Below are positions 7,769 through 16,535 of a stretch of 34,560 nucleotides of DNA, piece after piece. Below the pieces are notes generated by a model, which did not search any database, was not told the DNA's origin, and saw only the letters and a program-made list of their open reading frames with translations. The DNA is taken from the NCBI GenBank assembly GCA_021107705.1, contig JAIOSJ010000301.1, positions 1 to 34,560 of the forward strand. Reading direction: 5' to 3'. The position numbers and the translations under genes are program-made. Each line of letters opens with the position of its first letter. Position 1 is the stretch's first letter. This stretch comes from Thermoanaerobaculales bacterium. Lineage in GTDB: Bacteria > Acidobacteriota > Thermoanaerobaculia > Thermoanaerobaculales > Sulfomarinibacteraceae.

Positions 7769-8692
7769 GTGAGTCACCCTGACGCCGCCGGCGTCGATTC
7801 AGGCCATGGCGCCGGCGAGACCTACAGTTTTGCCGTCGCCGGCATTGGGATCAGGATTCGCACACAGGGGTCGTCCTTTCGCCGGGAACCACGGCGGCAG
7901 GAGTTTGAGACGGTTGTGCAGGATCCTGACATAGGGCTGCGAGTGGGCCGTCGAGAGTTGGGGGCCGAGTCTCCTGGCGAGCTCGTCTTCGACTCGGGAA
8001 TGGTCTGGCGCCTCTACGATGAAGAGGGCGAACGGGTCTTCAGGTTCTTCTCGCCCCAAAGCGGTGCCGTTCCCTACAAGGAACTTCGCGTCGGGCGCGA
8101 TTATCGCGAGGGCGAAATCGTGCTCCATGAGCCATGGCAGGGTGTTGAGCTTCCGGATCCTCTGGAGTATCCCCTGGATGAGCTTCTGGTTGTTCATCGG
8201 CTGGGGCAGGGTCTGGGCGTTGAACTCCACGGTTGTGGAATCGTTGACGAGGCGGGTTTGGGCTGGCTCTTCGTCGGGCACTCCGGCGCCGGCAAGAGCA
8301 CCCTGGCGGCGCTCTGGGCCGAACGAGACGTCACGGTCCTCAGTGACGATCGGATCATCCTGCGAAAGACCGACGCCGGCATCCGGATGTTTGGAACCCC
8401 CTGGCATGGCGAGGCCGGTTTCGCCGTGGCGACCAGCGCACCACTTGCGGGAATCCTGATCGTCGAACACGGTCGCGGGAATGACATCGAGATCCTGACG
8501 CCGATTTCGACAGTCTCCGAGTTGATGGCGAGAGCCTTCGTGCCCTTTCACGAGCCGGAGGCACTCGAGACGGCCATCGACGTGCTTGGCGTTGCGGCAG
8601 CCGGTCTGCCGTGTTGCCGTTTTCGGTTCACACCCGACAGTTCCGCCATCGATCATCTCTCGAGTTGGATGCGGACGGTTACCGATGCCTGA
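7769..8692 (+). CDS. HprK-like (HPr kinase/PEPCK fold) kinase of RiPP cluster
   Basis: The 307-residue protein has a poorly conserved N-terminal half and a C-terminal P-loop domain related to HPr kinase. It shows Walker A GHSGAGKST (about residues 170-178), VLSDDRIIL (about 190-197), where HPr kinases carry their acidic residues, and MFGTPWHGE (about 208-215). Genuine HprK has a conserved N-terminal domain and a phosphorylase signature that I do not see. Such HprK-like proteins occur in lasso and other RiPP clusters; in paeninodin biosynthesis one phosphorylates the C-terminal serine of the precursor. The precursor here also ends in serine. The start is GTG 7769 with GGGAGAG directly upstream. 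The 3' end overlaps the next gene by 8 nt. Confidence 0.82.
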   Translation: MSHPDAAGVDSGHGAGETYSFAVAGIGIRIRTQGSSFRREPRRQEFETVVQDPDIGLRVGRRELGAESPGELVFDSGMVWRLYDEEGERVFRFFSPQSGAVPYKELRVGRDYREGEIVLHEPWQGVELPDPLEYPLDELLVVHRLGQGLGVELHGCGIVDEAGLGWLFVGHSGAGKSTLAALWAERDVTVLSDDRIILRKTDAGIRMFGTPWHGEAGFAVATSAPLAGILIVEHGRGNDIEILTPISTVSELMARAFVPFHEPEALETAIDVLGVAAAGLPCCRFRFTPDSSAIDHLSSWMRTVTDA

Positions 8693-9242
8693 GCCTGTGG
8701 GACGCCTGCGGTTTCAACCGGTCTTGCGTGCTCTCTTGAACGACGGTCAGACCGTACGATTTGAAGCCCCCGGTCGAAGCATGCTGCCGACGATCCATGA
8801 TGGAGATTCCCTGGTGGTGGCACCGGTGGATCCGGCATCAATCAGTCGCGGTGACGTCATTGTCGTCGAGGGGCCGAATTGCGTTCGCGCACACCGGGTG
8901 GTGGGTGAAGGCGGTCGCAGCAGTGGCACCTTCCTCTTACGGGGTGATGCGCTGCTCCTCCGGGATGCCCCGGTTTCTCCAGAACGGGTCCTCGGCAGGG
9001 TTGCCGGGGTGGAACGTAACGGCCGTCGGTACGCGGTTCAGGGGCCGGTCGTTCGTGCAAGGGTTTTTCTGCGCCGGTCGCTGGTGGCCGTGCGCAGGTG
9101 TTTGCCGGATCCACGGCGGTGGTTTGACGGGGCTGGTTCCCGAAAGGGGCGCCCTGTCGGCGATGTTGTCTTAGGTCCAATAAGTCTCAACGAAGGCCGC
9201 AGGGACGGCGGCGCCCGAATTGACGGAGGTCGTAATGAGTAA
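8685..9242 (+). CDS. S26-type signal peptidase-like serine protease (SipW/ER type)
   Basis: A 186-residue protein with the S24/S26 catalytic layout: the nucleophile region PGRSMLPTIHDGDSLVV (Ser32), the strand RGDVIVV, then VRAHRVVGE (His70) and TFLLRGDAL (Asp88). Histidine stands where bacterial housekeeping signal peptidases use lysine, as in SipW and the ER/archaeal type. I see no clear transmembrane anchor, so it may act in the cytoplasm or be held by partners. The start is ATG 8685, inside the end of the kinase gene; the track ORF extends too far upstream. Its own end overlaps the C25 gene by 8 nt. A role in cleaving the precursor leader or the product is inferred from context. Confidence 0.8.
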   Translation: MPEPVGRLRFQPVLRALLNDGQTVRFEAPGRSMLPTIHDGDSLVVAPVDPASISRGDVIVVEGPNCVRAHRVVGEGGRSSGTFLLRGDALLLRDAPVSPERVLGRVAGVERNGRRYAVQGPVVRARVFLRRSLVAVRRCLPDPRRWFDGAGSRKGRPVGDVVLGPISLNEGRRDGGARIDGGRNE

Positions 9243-12200
9243 TGCAACGACGACACGGACTATGTCTCTCGACTCAGTTACAAGGGGTGGGGGGAAGATG
9301 CGTTCACTCATTGTGTTGACCTCGATCGTGGCGCTTGTGATGAGCGCAGGCGTTGTGTTGGCGGATGATACGGATGTCCAATACGATACGTCCTCCGACA
9401 GCAAAACCGGATCCACGGCGGCCCACACTTTGTCGTGGTCCACCCACACCGTGGCCAACGAGAGCAACCGGTTCATGACGGTTGGCATAAGCTTGAATCA
9501 CGACACAACGACGGACGATCCGATTACGGTGGGGTCCGTGACGTGGATTGTCGGGGCCACCAAGCAGGGCTTCGGCGTCAAGCAGGCCGAGAGTTCAACG
9601 ACGGGTACCGACGCAGTGCGTGCCGAGATCTGGTCCCTTCTTGCGCCGACCACCGGATCCGGGACCGTCAAGGTCACGCTCAACAATATTTCGGTGAACG
9701 ATGAGATCATCGACACCTCGACTACGGGCAACACCGCAGTCAGCGCCGGCACCATTCACACTGGGCCGGACGGCAGCACGACGACCTTTTCTGATACCGA
9801 TGCTGCTGGATCCGCCCTGAGCACGCCCGTCGTACCCTCGTCGGTAACGATCTCTGCGACGGTGAGCAGCAGTACCGTTACCGCGACCGACGACGGAAGT
9901 GGAAACTTGACGGGAACCGGCGTCAGCTCAGGCTCCGTCAACTACAGCACCGGCGCCTGGAGCATCACATACACTACGGCGCCGGACAACTCCACGAACA
10001 TCACAGCTTCCTACAACCATGGAAAATACTCCTTCAGCGGGACCCTGGACGACTCGGAGGTGGAAACCCAATCGGTGACGATCACTGCGCAGGTGAACAG
10101 CAGCGCCGTATCGATCACGGATGACGGGAGCGGGAGCCTCTCGGGTACCAACGTCACCGGCACGATCACCTACTCATCGGGCGCGTGGACGTTGGAGTTC
10201 ACGCAAAGAGCGCCTGACAATGTAGATATCACTGCGGACTATCAGTGGCAGAACGTGGCCGATGTCATCGCGGGCGCGGTTTCGTTCTACAATGTCAACC
10301 AGACCAATCCGAGCACGAATGGTTCGGCAGGTGACGACACCGACACGACGCCGACCGTTTCGGTGACGACCGATGATCGGGATGCGGTTTTTGGCGTGGT
10401 CGCCACGACAGGTCCCGCCAATTCACTCACCAAAGCCTACAATCATATGACCGACCGATGGAATGACAACAACGGAACCGGCAGCACGGATACCAGGGCT
10501 GCAGGCTGTACGGCGCCGGGCGCTGATCCGAGCACCATCATTCGATGGACGCTGGGTGTGGCTCGTAAATCGGCCATCGCCGCAATCAACATTAAACCTA
10601 ACAACACCCCCACCGAAGCCCGCTTTGCGAAGGCCCGGGCCTTCGCGACGGAAGCCGGAACGCTGGTGACCTGGCGGACGGCTTACGAGGTTCACAATCT
10701 GGGCTTCAGGGTGTGGCGGGAAGACCAGCACGGGGAGCGTGTTCGGCTCAACCGGTCTCTCATCGCCGGGTCGGCACTGTTCGCCAGGCCGTCCACCGTG
10801 CTTAGCGTGGGGCGTTCCTACGTCTTCTGGGATGCCGAAGCCGTAGGAACATCCGACCGATACTGGTTGGAGGCGGTCGATCTGGACGGCAGTATTGAGC
10901 TGCACGGACCGTTCCTCTCCCAGCCGGTCTCCGGAGAGAAGCCGGTCCGGGACCTCGGCAATATGTCTTCGCTCAAGGCGCGGCGCCTGAGCAGTCCACC
11001 CGTGACCCAGCTGGGGCGGGATGCCTCGAAGACCAAGCTTTCCGTCAAGGCCCTTGGCGCCGGCGCGCGCAGTGGGGTTGGTCGAGCGGGCGATGCCTTT
11101 GGGCAGTGGCGCATGGCGGCGGCGCCGGTAGCCAAGATCCTGGTGGATCACGACGGATGGTATCGTGTGACCCGGGCCCAACTGGCTTCGGCGGGCTACG
11201 ATCCGGGACCCTCGGCGACGGCCCTTGTGCTGGTCAATCAGGGGCACGAAGAGCCCCTTCGGATCACCGGACTGAATGACGGTCGCCTCGACATGGAGGA
11301 CGCCATCGAGTTCTACGGGAGGGCCGTCGACACGCCGTTCACCGGTGTGAACGTCTACTGGCTCGGCGAGGGCCTACTCCCCGGGCGGCGCCTGAGCGAG
11401 GCGCCGGGGGACTCGGGGTTGGCCGAACCGGTCGCCACCTTCGCGGCGACGGTGACGCTGCAGGACCGCTCGCTCTACGTGGCGGCGGTGACCAACAACG
11501 GCGAGCGCGACAACTTCTACGGCCCGGTCGTCGGGTTCGATCCCCTGTCCCAGGTGCTCAATGTCGATGCACTGCCCCCCGAAGGCGCCCAGCAGCCTGC
11601 AATTCTGGAGATCGCGCTGCAAGGTGTGACGGCGGCGGATCATCTTATCGTGATCAGTTTTAATGATCATCAGCTTGACGAGATGGAGTTTTCGGGGAAC
11701 GAGAGCGCGGTGCAGACATTCCAGATCGATCCTTCGTGGCTGCGTCTGGGCGCCAACGAGGTCATTCTCGAGGCGCAAAACGGAGACCAGGATGTCAGTG
11801 TGACGGACTTCGGCAGTCTGACGTGGCAGCGTCCGTTCGTTGCCCATGGGAACCGTCTCGAGATGACGGCCCCACCGGGGGCGACCGTCCGGGTGAGTGG
11901 ATTCTCGGTGGGGGACATCCGTCTCTTTGACCTGTCCCACCGACATCAGCATGTCGCTATCCTCGGCGCGATCGGGCAAACCGGTGATCAAAGCTGGGCG
12001 ATCGAGGCCGTGCTCCCGGGCGTCGTTGGCGATGGTGATCGGCTTCTTTTGGCCGTGATCGACAGCGAGATCGAAGCGCCGGCCGGCCTCGAGAGCAACA
12101 GCCCGAGTTCGTGGAACACCGCGGACAACGGTGCGGCCATGGTGATCATTGCCCACTCCGACCTGCTGTCCTCGGCTCAGCGGCTTGCGGCCTACCGGAG

Positions 12201-13161
12201 TGCTCACGGCGTCTCCACGGTGGTGGTGGACGTTGCCGATCTGTACGACGAATTCTCGTGGGGGATCAAGGATTCCGAGGCCCTTCGTGTCTTCCTGAAG
12301 AGGGCCTCCGCAGTCTGGGAGAGCGTTCCGGGCTACGTCCTGCTGATGGGAGACGCCAGCGTCGATCCCAGGAACTACCTGGGCTTTGGGGACCGAGACC
12401 TCGTGCCGACGAAGATCCTGGCCACCAATCTCCTCAAGACCGCGAACGACGACTGGTTTGCGGACCTGGATGGGGACGGCTTGGCGAATCTGGCGGTGGG
12501 CCGCCTGCCGGCGGGAACGCCGCATGAAGCTGAAGCGATGGTCAACAAGATCATCGGTTATGAGCAGGAGGCGCCGGGCGCGTGGGTCAAAGACCTCACC
12601 CTGGTCGTCGACGCCGTGACGGGGGACTTCGACTTTGGGGTCGCCGTCGATGCTCTGGAAGCCCTGATTCCGAGCACTCTCGAGGCCGACCGGATCGACT
12701 TCGGTGAGATGGAGCAAGATACGGCCCGTCAGCTCATTCTGGACGCCTTCGAAGCAGGCCGGTTGCTCGTGAACTACGACGGGCACGGTTCCCAGGCGGT
12801 CTGGGTCTCCGACGATGTCTTCGGGAATGCGGACGCCCTGAGCCTCGGAAACGGCTTCAAGCTTCCGCTGGTCGTTGCCATGAACTGCCTCAACGGCCTG
12901 TTCCATGACGTTTACCAGGACAGCCTGGCCGAGGCTCTTCTCAAGAATCCGGACGGCGGCGCCGTGATGGTCTGGGCCTCCTCGGCTTTGACCGATCCCA
13001 CGGGACAAGACCTGATGAATCGGGATCTCTACCGGTCGTTGTTCGGGGGCGCCTCTCCGACGGTCGGCGACGCCGTGATAGCGGCCAAGGCCAACGTCAC
13101 CGATCAGGACACCCGGGACACCTGGATCCTGTTCGGGGATCCCAGTATGCATCTGAGATAA
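9235..13161 (+). CDS. Secreted C25 (gingipain-like) cysteine protease, 1308 aa
   Basis: Large exported protease. ATG 9235 has GGAGG five bases upstream and overlaps the preceding stop codon. ATG 9298 is an alternative that gives a cleaner signal peptide (MRSLIVLTSIVALVMSAG). After the signal come a Thr/Ser-rich N-terminal domain (to ~440) and a beta domain with TLVTWRTAYEVHNLGFRVWR (~455-560). Next is a region typical of C25 relatives (DGRLDMEDAIEFYG, ~685-700). The caspase-like catalytic domain occupies about 965-1308. The catalytic pair is visible: His1184 in NYDGHGSQ and Cys1218 in AMNCLNGLF. Their spacing of 34 is close to the 33 of gingipains RgpB and Kgp. Two related ~60-70-residue repeats (each with TDDGSG...LxGT...GAW) lie at about 205-340. 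No C-terminal sorting domain is seen; the protein ends at FGDPSMHLR. The substrate is unknown. Its place at the end of the cluster suggests a role in product processing or defence. Confidence 0.88.
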   Translation: MSNATTTRTMSLDSVTRGGGKMRSLIVLTSIVALVMSAGVVLADDTDVQYDTSSDSKTGSTAAHTLSWSTHTVANESNRFMTVGISLNHDTTTDDPITVGSVTWIVGATKQGFGVKQAESSTTGTDAVRAEIWSLLAPTTGSGTVKVTLNNISVNDEIIDTSTTGNTAVSAGTIHTGPDGSTTTFSDTDAAGSALSTPVVPSSVTISATVSSSTVTATDDGSGNLTGTGVSSGSVNYSTGAWSITYTTAPDNSTNITASYNHGKYSFSGTLDDSEVETQSVTITAQVNSSAVSITDDGSGSLSGTNVTGTITYSSGAWTLEFTQRAPDNVDITADYQWQNVADVIAGAVSFYNVNQTNPSTNGSAGDDTDTTPTVSVTTDDRDAVFGVVATTGPANSLTKAYNHMTDRWNDNNGTGSTDTRAAGCTAPGADPSTIIRWTLGVARKSAIAAINIKPNNTPTEARFAKARAFATEAGTLVTWRTAYEVHNLGFRVWREDQHGERVRLNRSLIAGSALFARPSTVLSVGRSYVFWDAEAVGTSDRYWLEAVDLDGSIELHGPFLSQPVSGEKPVRDLGNMSSLKARRLSSPPVTQLGRDASKTKLSVKALGAGARSGVGRAGDAFGQWRMAAAPVAKILVDHDGWYRVTRAQLASAGYDPGPSATALVLVNQGHEEPLRITGLNDGRLDMEDAIEFYGRAVDTPFTGVNVYWLGEGLLPGRRLSEAPGDSGLAEPVATFAATVTLQDRSLYVAAVTNNGERDNFYGPVVGFDPLSQVLNVDALPPEGAQQPAILEIALQGVTAADHLIVISFNDHQLDEMEFSGNESAVQTFQIDPSWLRLGANEVILEAQNGDQDVSVTDFGSLTWQRPFVAHGNRLEMTAPPGATVRVSGFSVGDIRLFDLSHRHQHVAILGAIGQTGDQSWAIEAVLPGVVGDGDRLLLAVIDSEIEAPAGLESNSPSSWNTADNGAAMVIIAHSDLLSSAQRLAAYRSAHGVSTVVVDVADLYDEFSWGIKDSEALRVFLKRASAVWESVPGYVLLMGDASVDPRNYLGFGDRDLVPTKILATNLLKTANDDWFADLDGDGLANLAVGRLPAGTPHEAEAMVNKIIGYEQEAPGAWVKDLTLVVDAVTGDFDFGVAVDALEALIPSTLEADRIDFGEMEQDTARQLILDAFEAGRLLVNYDGHGSQAVWVSDDVFGNADALSLGNGFKLPLVVAMNCLNGLFHDVYQDSLAEALLKNPDGGAVMVWASSALTDPTGQDLMNRDLYRSLFGGASPTVGDAVIAAKANVTDQDTRDTWILFGDPSMHLR

Positions 13162-13298
13162 CCCGACGGCGGGCCGGAACCGAAGTTCCTCGAGTTCGTT
13201 CGCTACGAAGGCGTTGACGGCCGTGTAGCGAATTTAAAAGGGACATCTGTTTTATTCTTGATCCGTGACCACGAGCGGCGTCGATTGGTTGCAGCTTC

Positions 13299-13413
13299 GG
13301 CCGGTGAGATATGCGGGTTAGCCATCGAGCAAGAAGTATGGACGAGAACCGTGGCCCTCGTCCATAGCTGCTGATCAATGCCCTACACCCTCCTAGCCCG
13401 CATGTCTCACCGG
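13299..13413. repeat. Inverted pair of dispersed repeats
   Basis: GGCCGGTGAGATATGCGGGT (from 13299; its core ends in TAG at 13321) and CTAGCCCGCATGTCTCACCG (13393-13412) are two copies of the family core facing each other. They match at 19 of 21 positions and enclose about 70 bp. Confidence 0.75.
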
Positions 13414-13468
13414 GTTTCGTCTCGAGGACGGCGCATCGTCGTCCGCAGCAGGAAGCGATCCGCGGTCA

Positions 13469-13502
13469 TTCGACGGGTGTGCCTCTGGGCACGGTCAAGC
13501 TG
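13469..13502 (+). repeat. Short dispersed segment shared with 5142-5175
   Basis: TTCGACGGGTGTGCCTCTGG followed later by AAGCTGAT, with the same spacing as at 5142-5175. Here it lies in non-coding sequence directly after an inverted repeat pair, whereas at 5142 it encodes the end of a protein. Confidence 0.45.
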
Positions 13503-13540
13503 ATCACTGACAGCCCCACAACTCCCGGCTCCACCGGTTT

Positions 13541-14260
13541 CTATCGTTTGACGCCGGACTTCAGAAGAAGGGTTTTAGGATTGAGGAGGATATTGAGGTC
13601 GTTGTCGAGCATCTGCTGTTGGTCCTTGAGAACGTGCAGACGAATTCTGTTTTTGTGGGGATCGAGGCTGAAGGCGAGATCCACCTGATCTTCAAAACCT
13701 TCGGCCGGTAGTGGCAGGTATCCCGGCTTGGGATCGGGGCCGTCTCGGTGGGTTCGGCAGGCCATCCAGATCTCGGCGTCCATTTCGGCGCCCGTCGAGC
13801 GGAGGTCCTCCAGGTCGGAGGTCTCGAGTCCCTCGAACTTCACGCGGTCGAGAATGATGACCTGGGGTTTGAAGTCCATGGCGTTCTCGAGCAGGTCCAG
13901 TGCTTGGCGCAGCCGGTCGATGGTGAAGGATCCCCCGAAGTACGTGTGAATGTGGCGCCGCCTCTCCACGTCAAGCTGGATGGCCGCCCAGTGTTCGAGC
14001 TTTTTCTCTCGTCGCAGCATTTCCATAAGGAGGTCGTCATACCAACCACGCACTTTGTCGACGGTGCGTTCGAGAGAGATGTGGAGGACCTTCTGGCCGG
14101 AGAGAAGAGCATCGATGCCGATGCCGACGATGAAGGCGGTCTTGCCCACGCCCGCACGGCCCATGACGAGGGCGAGTTTTCCGGGCCCCGGTCCGGGGTA
14201 ACCGTCCCGCTCGAGAAGAGTCCTCGGCGAGCGACGCAGTTCAAACATCAGATTGGTCAT
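13541..14260 (-). CDS. RecA/DnaB-like P-loop ATPase coupled to EF-G
   Basis: A 239-residue cytoplasmic ATPase of the RecA/DnaB-C/KaiC fold. Walker A GRAGVGKT lies at about residues 34-41. The strand VLHISLERT follows where DnaB-like proteins have their catalytic glutamate. Walker B is KPQVIILDRV near residue 135. There is no N-terminal DnaB domain and no DNA-binding region that I can name, so it is a stand-alone ATPase core. The ATG shares its A with the TAA stop of fusA (TAATG), so the two are co-translated. This pairing with a translation factor is curious; a ribosome-related role is only inferred. I do not recognise a gene name. Confidence 0.8.
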   Translation of the reverse strand: MTNLMFELRRSPRTLLERDGYPGPGPGKLALVMGRAGVGKTAFIVGIGIDALLSGQKVLHISLERTVDKVRGWYDDLLMEMLRREKKLEHWAAIQLDVERRRHIHTYFGGSFTIDRLRQALDLLENAMDFKPQVIILDRVKFEGLETSDLEDLRSTGAEMDAEIWMACRTHRDGPDPKPGYLPLPAEGFEDQVDLAFSLDPHKNRIRLHVLKDQQQMLDNDLNILLNPKTLLLKSGVKR

Positions 14261-16347
14261 TATTCGTCCTCCTCATCGGACTTGCCGCCGTACTCTTTCA
14301 AGAGTTCGTCGGAAACCTCTCGCGGAACCGGTGCGTAGCGTGCAAATTCCATTGTGAACTCAGCCTTGCCCTGGGTGGCAGATCGAAGAACGGTTGAGTA
14401 TCCGAACATTTCCGCGAGTGGGACATCACCGTCCACACGGGTGAAGCCGCCGTCTTCGGTCGATCCGGCGATCACACCGCGGCGCTGCATGAGAGAGCGA
14501 TAGATGGCGCCCTGAAACTCACCTGGACCCTCTACGGAGACTCGCATCAGAGGCTCGAGGATTCTCGGTTTGGCCCGCCGATAGGTTTCCCTGTGCGCTG
14601 CCCGGCAGGCAGTTTGGAAGGCCATGTCGGATGAATCGACGGCATGAGAATTTCCGTCTTCAAGAACGGCTCGAAGACCGACGACGGGAAAGCCGATGAG
14701 ACCGCCCTTCTGCATCGGAGCTTTGAAACCCTTCTCACAGGCTGAGATGAATTCAGTTGGGATCGAACCGCCACGGACCTTGTTGACGAATTCGTATTCG
14801 CCCTCTTCATAGGGTTCGATGTATCCGATGACCCTTGCGTATTGACCCGATCCGCCGGTCTGTTTTTTGTGTGTGTAGTCGAAATCGGCTCGCCGGGAGA
14901 CTGCTTCTCGGTAGGCTACCTGGGGCGCTCCGGTCTCCACTTCGGCACTGTATTCGCGCCGCATACGTTCAACATAGACCTCCAGATGCAGTTCGCCCAT
15001 GCCGGAGATGATCGTTTCGCCGCTATCCTGGTCGAGGCCGACTCGAAAGGTCGGGTCCTCCTTGGTAAAGCGCGAAAGGGCCTTGCCCATGTTGGCCTGT
15101 GCTTTCGTGTCGATCGGAGTCACCGAAAGAGAGATGACCGGTTCGGGTACGTACATTGAGGTCATCGCCAGTCTCGGTCCGGGTCCGACGAAGGTGTCGC
15201 CGGTGTGGCAGTCGATTCCGAAGAGACCGACGATGTCTCCCGCGTCACCGCTGCCGATGTCTTCCATTTTGTCCGCGTGCATGCGGACCAGACGCCCGAT
15301 CTTGATCTTCTTGCCGGTTCGGGTTTGAATTACGGTGTCACCCTTGGACAGCGCGCCCTGGTAGACCCGTAGGAAGGTCAGCTGACCGTAGCGGCCTTCG
15401 TCGAGTTTGAAGACATAGGCAACGATCTGCTTGGTGGGATCGGAATCCAGTACAACCGCGGTATTGTCATCATCCAGATCCACCGCCTCGATCGGGATGT
15501 CGGTTGGGCAGGGAAGGATGTGATTGACCGCATCCATCAGGGGCTGGATACCTTTGTTCTTGTATGCGGAACCCATCAGGACAGGGACCAACTCGAGGTC
15601 AATCACTCCCTTTCGGATTGCATCGTAGATGAGTTCGGGAGTCGCCTGATCCTCCAGTGCCGCCTCCATTAGTTCATCAGAGAACATGCTTGCGGCATCG
15701 ATCATTTCGGCGCGGGCATCCTCAGCATCCGCCAACATGCCCGCCGGAATATCGGTGACCTCGACCTGTTCACCGGCCTCACCTCGGAAATAGAGGGCCT
15801 TCATTTCGATGAGGTCGATGACACCCTCGAATTTTTCCTCGAGCCCGATCGGCAGCTGCAGGAGGACGGAGTTTAATCCGAGTTTGTCCCGCAATGAAGT
15901 GGCCACACGCTGGGGATTGGCGCCCGTCCGGTCACATTTGTTGACGAAGGCGATGCGTGGAACCTTGTAGCGCTTCATCTGCCGATCGACGGTGATGGAC
16001 TGAGACTGCACGCCGGCAACCGCGCAGAGCACGAGGATCGCCCCATCGAGGACCCGCAGCGCTCGCTCGACTTCGATGGTGAAGTCGACGTGGCCCGGTG
16101 TGTCGATGATGTTGATGTGGTGACCCTTCCACTCGACATAGGTCGAAGCCGAGGTGATTGTGATGCCTCGCTCACGTTCGAGTTCCATGTGATCCATGGT
16201 TGCCCCGACTCCGTCCTTACCGCGCACGTCGTGGATCGCATGAATCTTCTGCGTATAGAAGAGGATCCGTTCGGTCAACGTGGTCTTCCCGGAGTCAATG
16301 TGTGCCGAGATGCCGATGTTCCGTATTCGTTGAATGTCGATACTCAT
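14260..16347 (-). CDS. fusA: Elongation factor G, spd/mitochondrial EFG1 type
   Basis: The GTPase drives ribosomal translocation. From ATG 16347 the protein has 695 residues, normal for EF-G; the track ORF adds 27 upstream residues that do not belong. The G motifs are AHIDSGKTT (G1), RERGITI (G2), DTPGHVDF (G3) and NKCD (G4). Domain II ([15 protein letters not shown]), domain III ([20 protein letters not shown]), IV and V follow in order. Serine in AHIDSGKTT (AHIDAGKTT in canonical EF-G) and the segment [18 protein letters not shown] place it with mitochondrial EFG1 and the spirochaete/planctomycete/delta spdEFG1 group, where a second EF-G handles ribosome recycling. It is followed by a coupled ATPase gene. 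Confidence 0.95.
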   Translation of the reverse strand: MSIDIQRIRNIGISAHIDSGKTTLTERILFYTQKIHAIHDVRGKDGVGATMDHMELERERGITITSASTYVEWKGHHINIIDTPGHVDFTIEVERALRVLDGAILVLCAVAGVQSQSITVDRQMKRYKVPRIAFVNKCDRTGANPQRVATSLRDKLGLNSVLLQLPIGLEEKFEGVIDLIEMKALYFRGEAGEQVEVTDIPAGMLADAEDARAEMIDAASMFSDELMEAALEDQATPELIYDAIRKGVIDLELVPVLMGSAYKNKGIQPLMDAVNHILPCPTDIPIEAVDLDDDNTAVVLDSDPTKQIVAYVFKLDEGRYGQLTFLRVYQGALSKGDTVIQTRTGKKIKIGRLVRMHADKMEDIGSGDAGDIVGLFGIDCHTGDTFVGPGPRLAMTSMYVPEPVISLSVTPIDTKAQANMGKALSRFTKEDPTFRVGLDQDSGETIISGMGELHLEVYVERMRREYSAEVETGAPQVAYREAVSRRADFDYTHKKQTGGSGQYARVIGYIEPYEEGEYEFVNKVRGGSIPTEFISACEKGFKAPMQKGGLIGFPVVGLRAVLEDGNSHAVDSSDMAFQTACRAAHRETYRRAKPRILEPLMRVSVEGPGEFQGAIYRSLMQRRGVIAGSTEDGGFTRVDGDVPLAEMFGYSTVLRSATQGKAEFTMEFARYAPVPREVSDELLKEYGGKSDEEDE

Positions 16348-16535
16348 ACTGTTCTTTCCCGCGCGATTCCGATTGATCGCACTATTCGACAAACTCCGGC
16401 ACGGAGGGAGGCGTAGGGCCTCGATCATGCCGGGGTTGGCACGAGAAGGTACAACCCAGCCAAAGATATGTCAATTCCGCCACCGAGAATTTAGCGAATT
16501 ATCGATATTCCGTTTGAGGGCCTGGGAGGTTCCCG

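Larger units (their letters stand above)
13162..13540. other. Gene-free gap between convergent units
   Basis: The 379 bp between the C25 protease and the RecA-like ATPase hold an inverted pair of dispersed repeats (13299-13413), a small hairpin between them (TATGGACGAG / CTCGTCCATA, 13337-13366) and the segment shared with 5142-5175. I see no gene and no clear intrinsic terminator for either side. Confidence 0.6.

Noticed and set aside
5789-9242. Lasso peptide cluster or PQQ synthesis operon
   Set aside because: There is no asparagine-synthetase-like cyclase and no transglutaminase-type B protein, and no other pqq genes; the maturase is radical SAM/SPASM.
11374-13152. 592-aa ORF on the minus strand
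   Set aside because: It lies antisense to the C25 catalytic domain, whose His/Cys motifs prove the plus frame; the minus translation has no family features and results from high GC.
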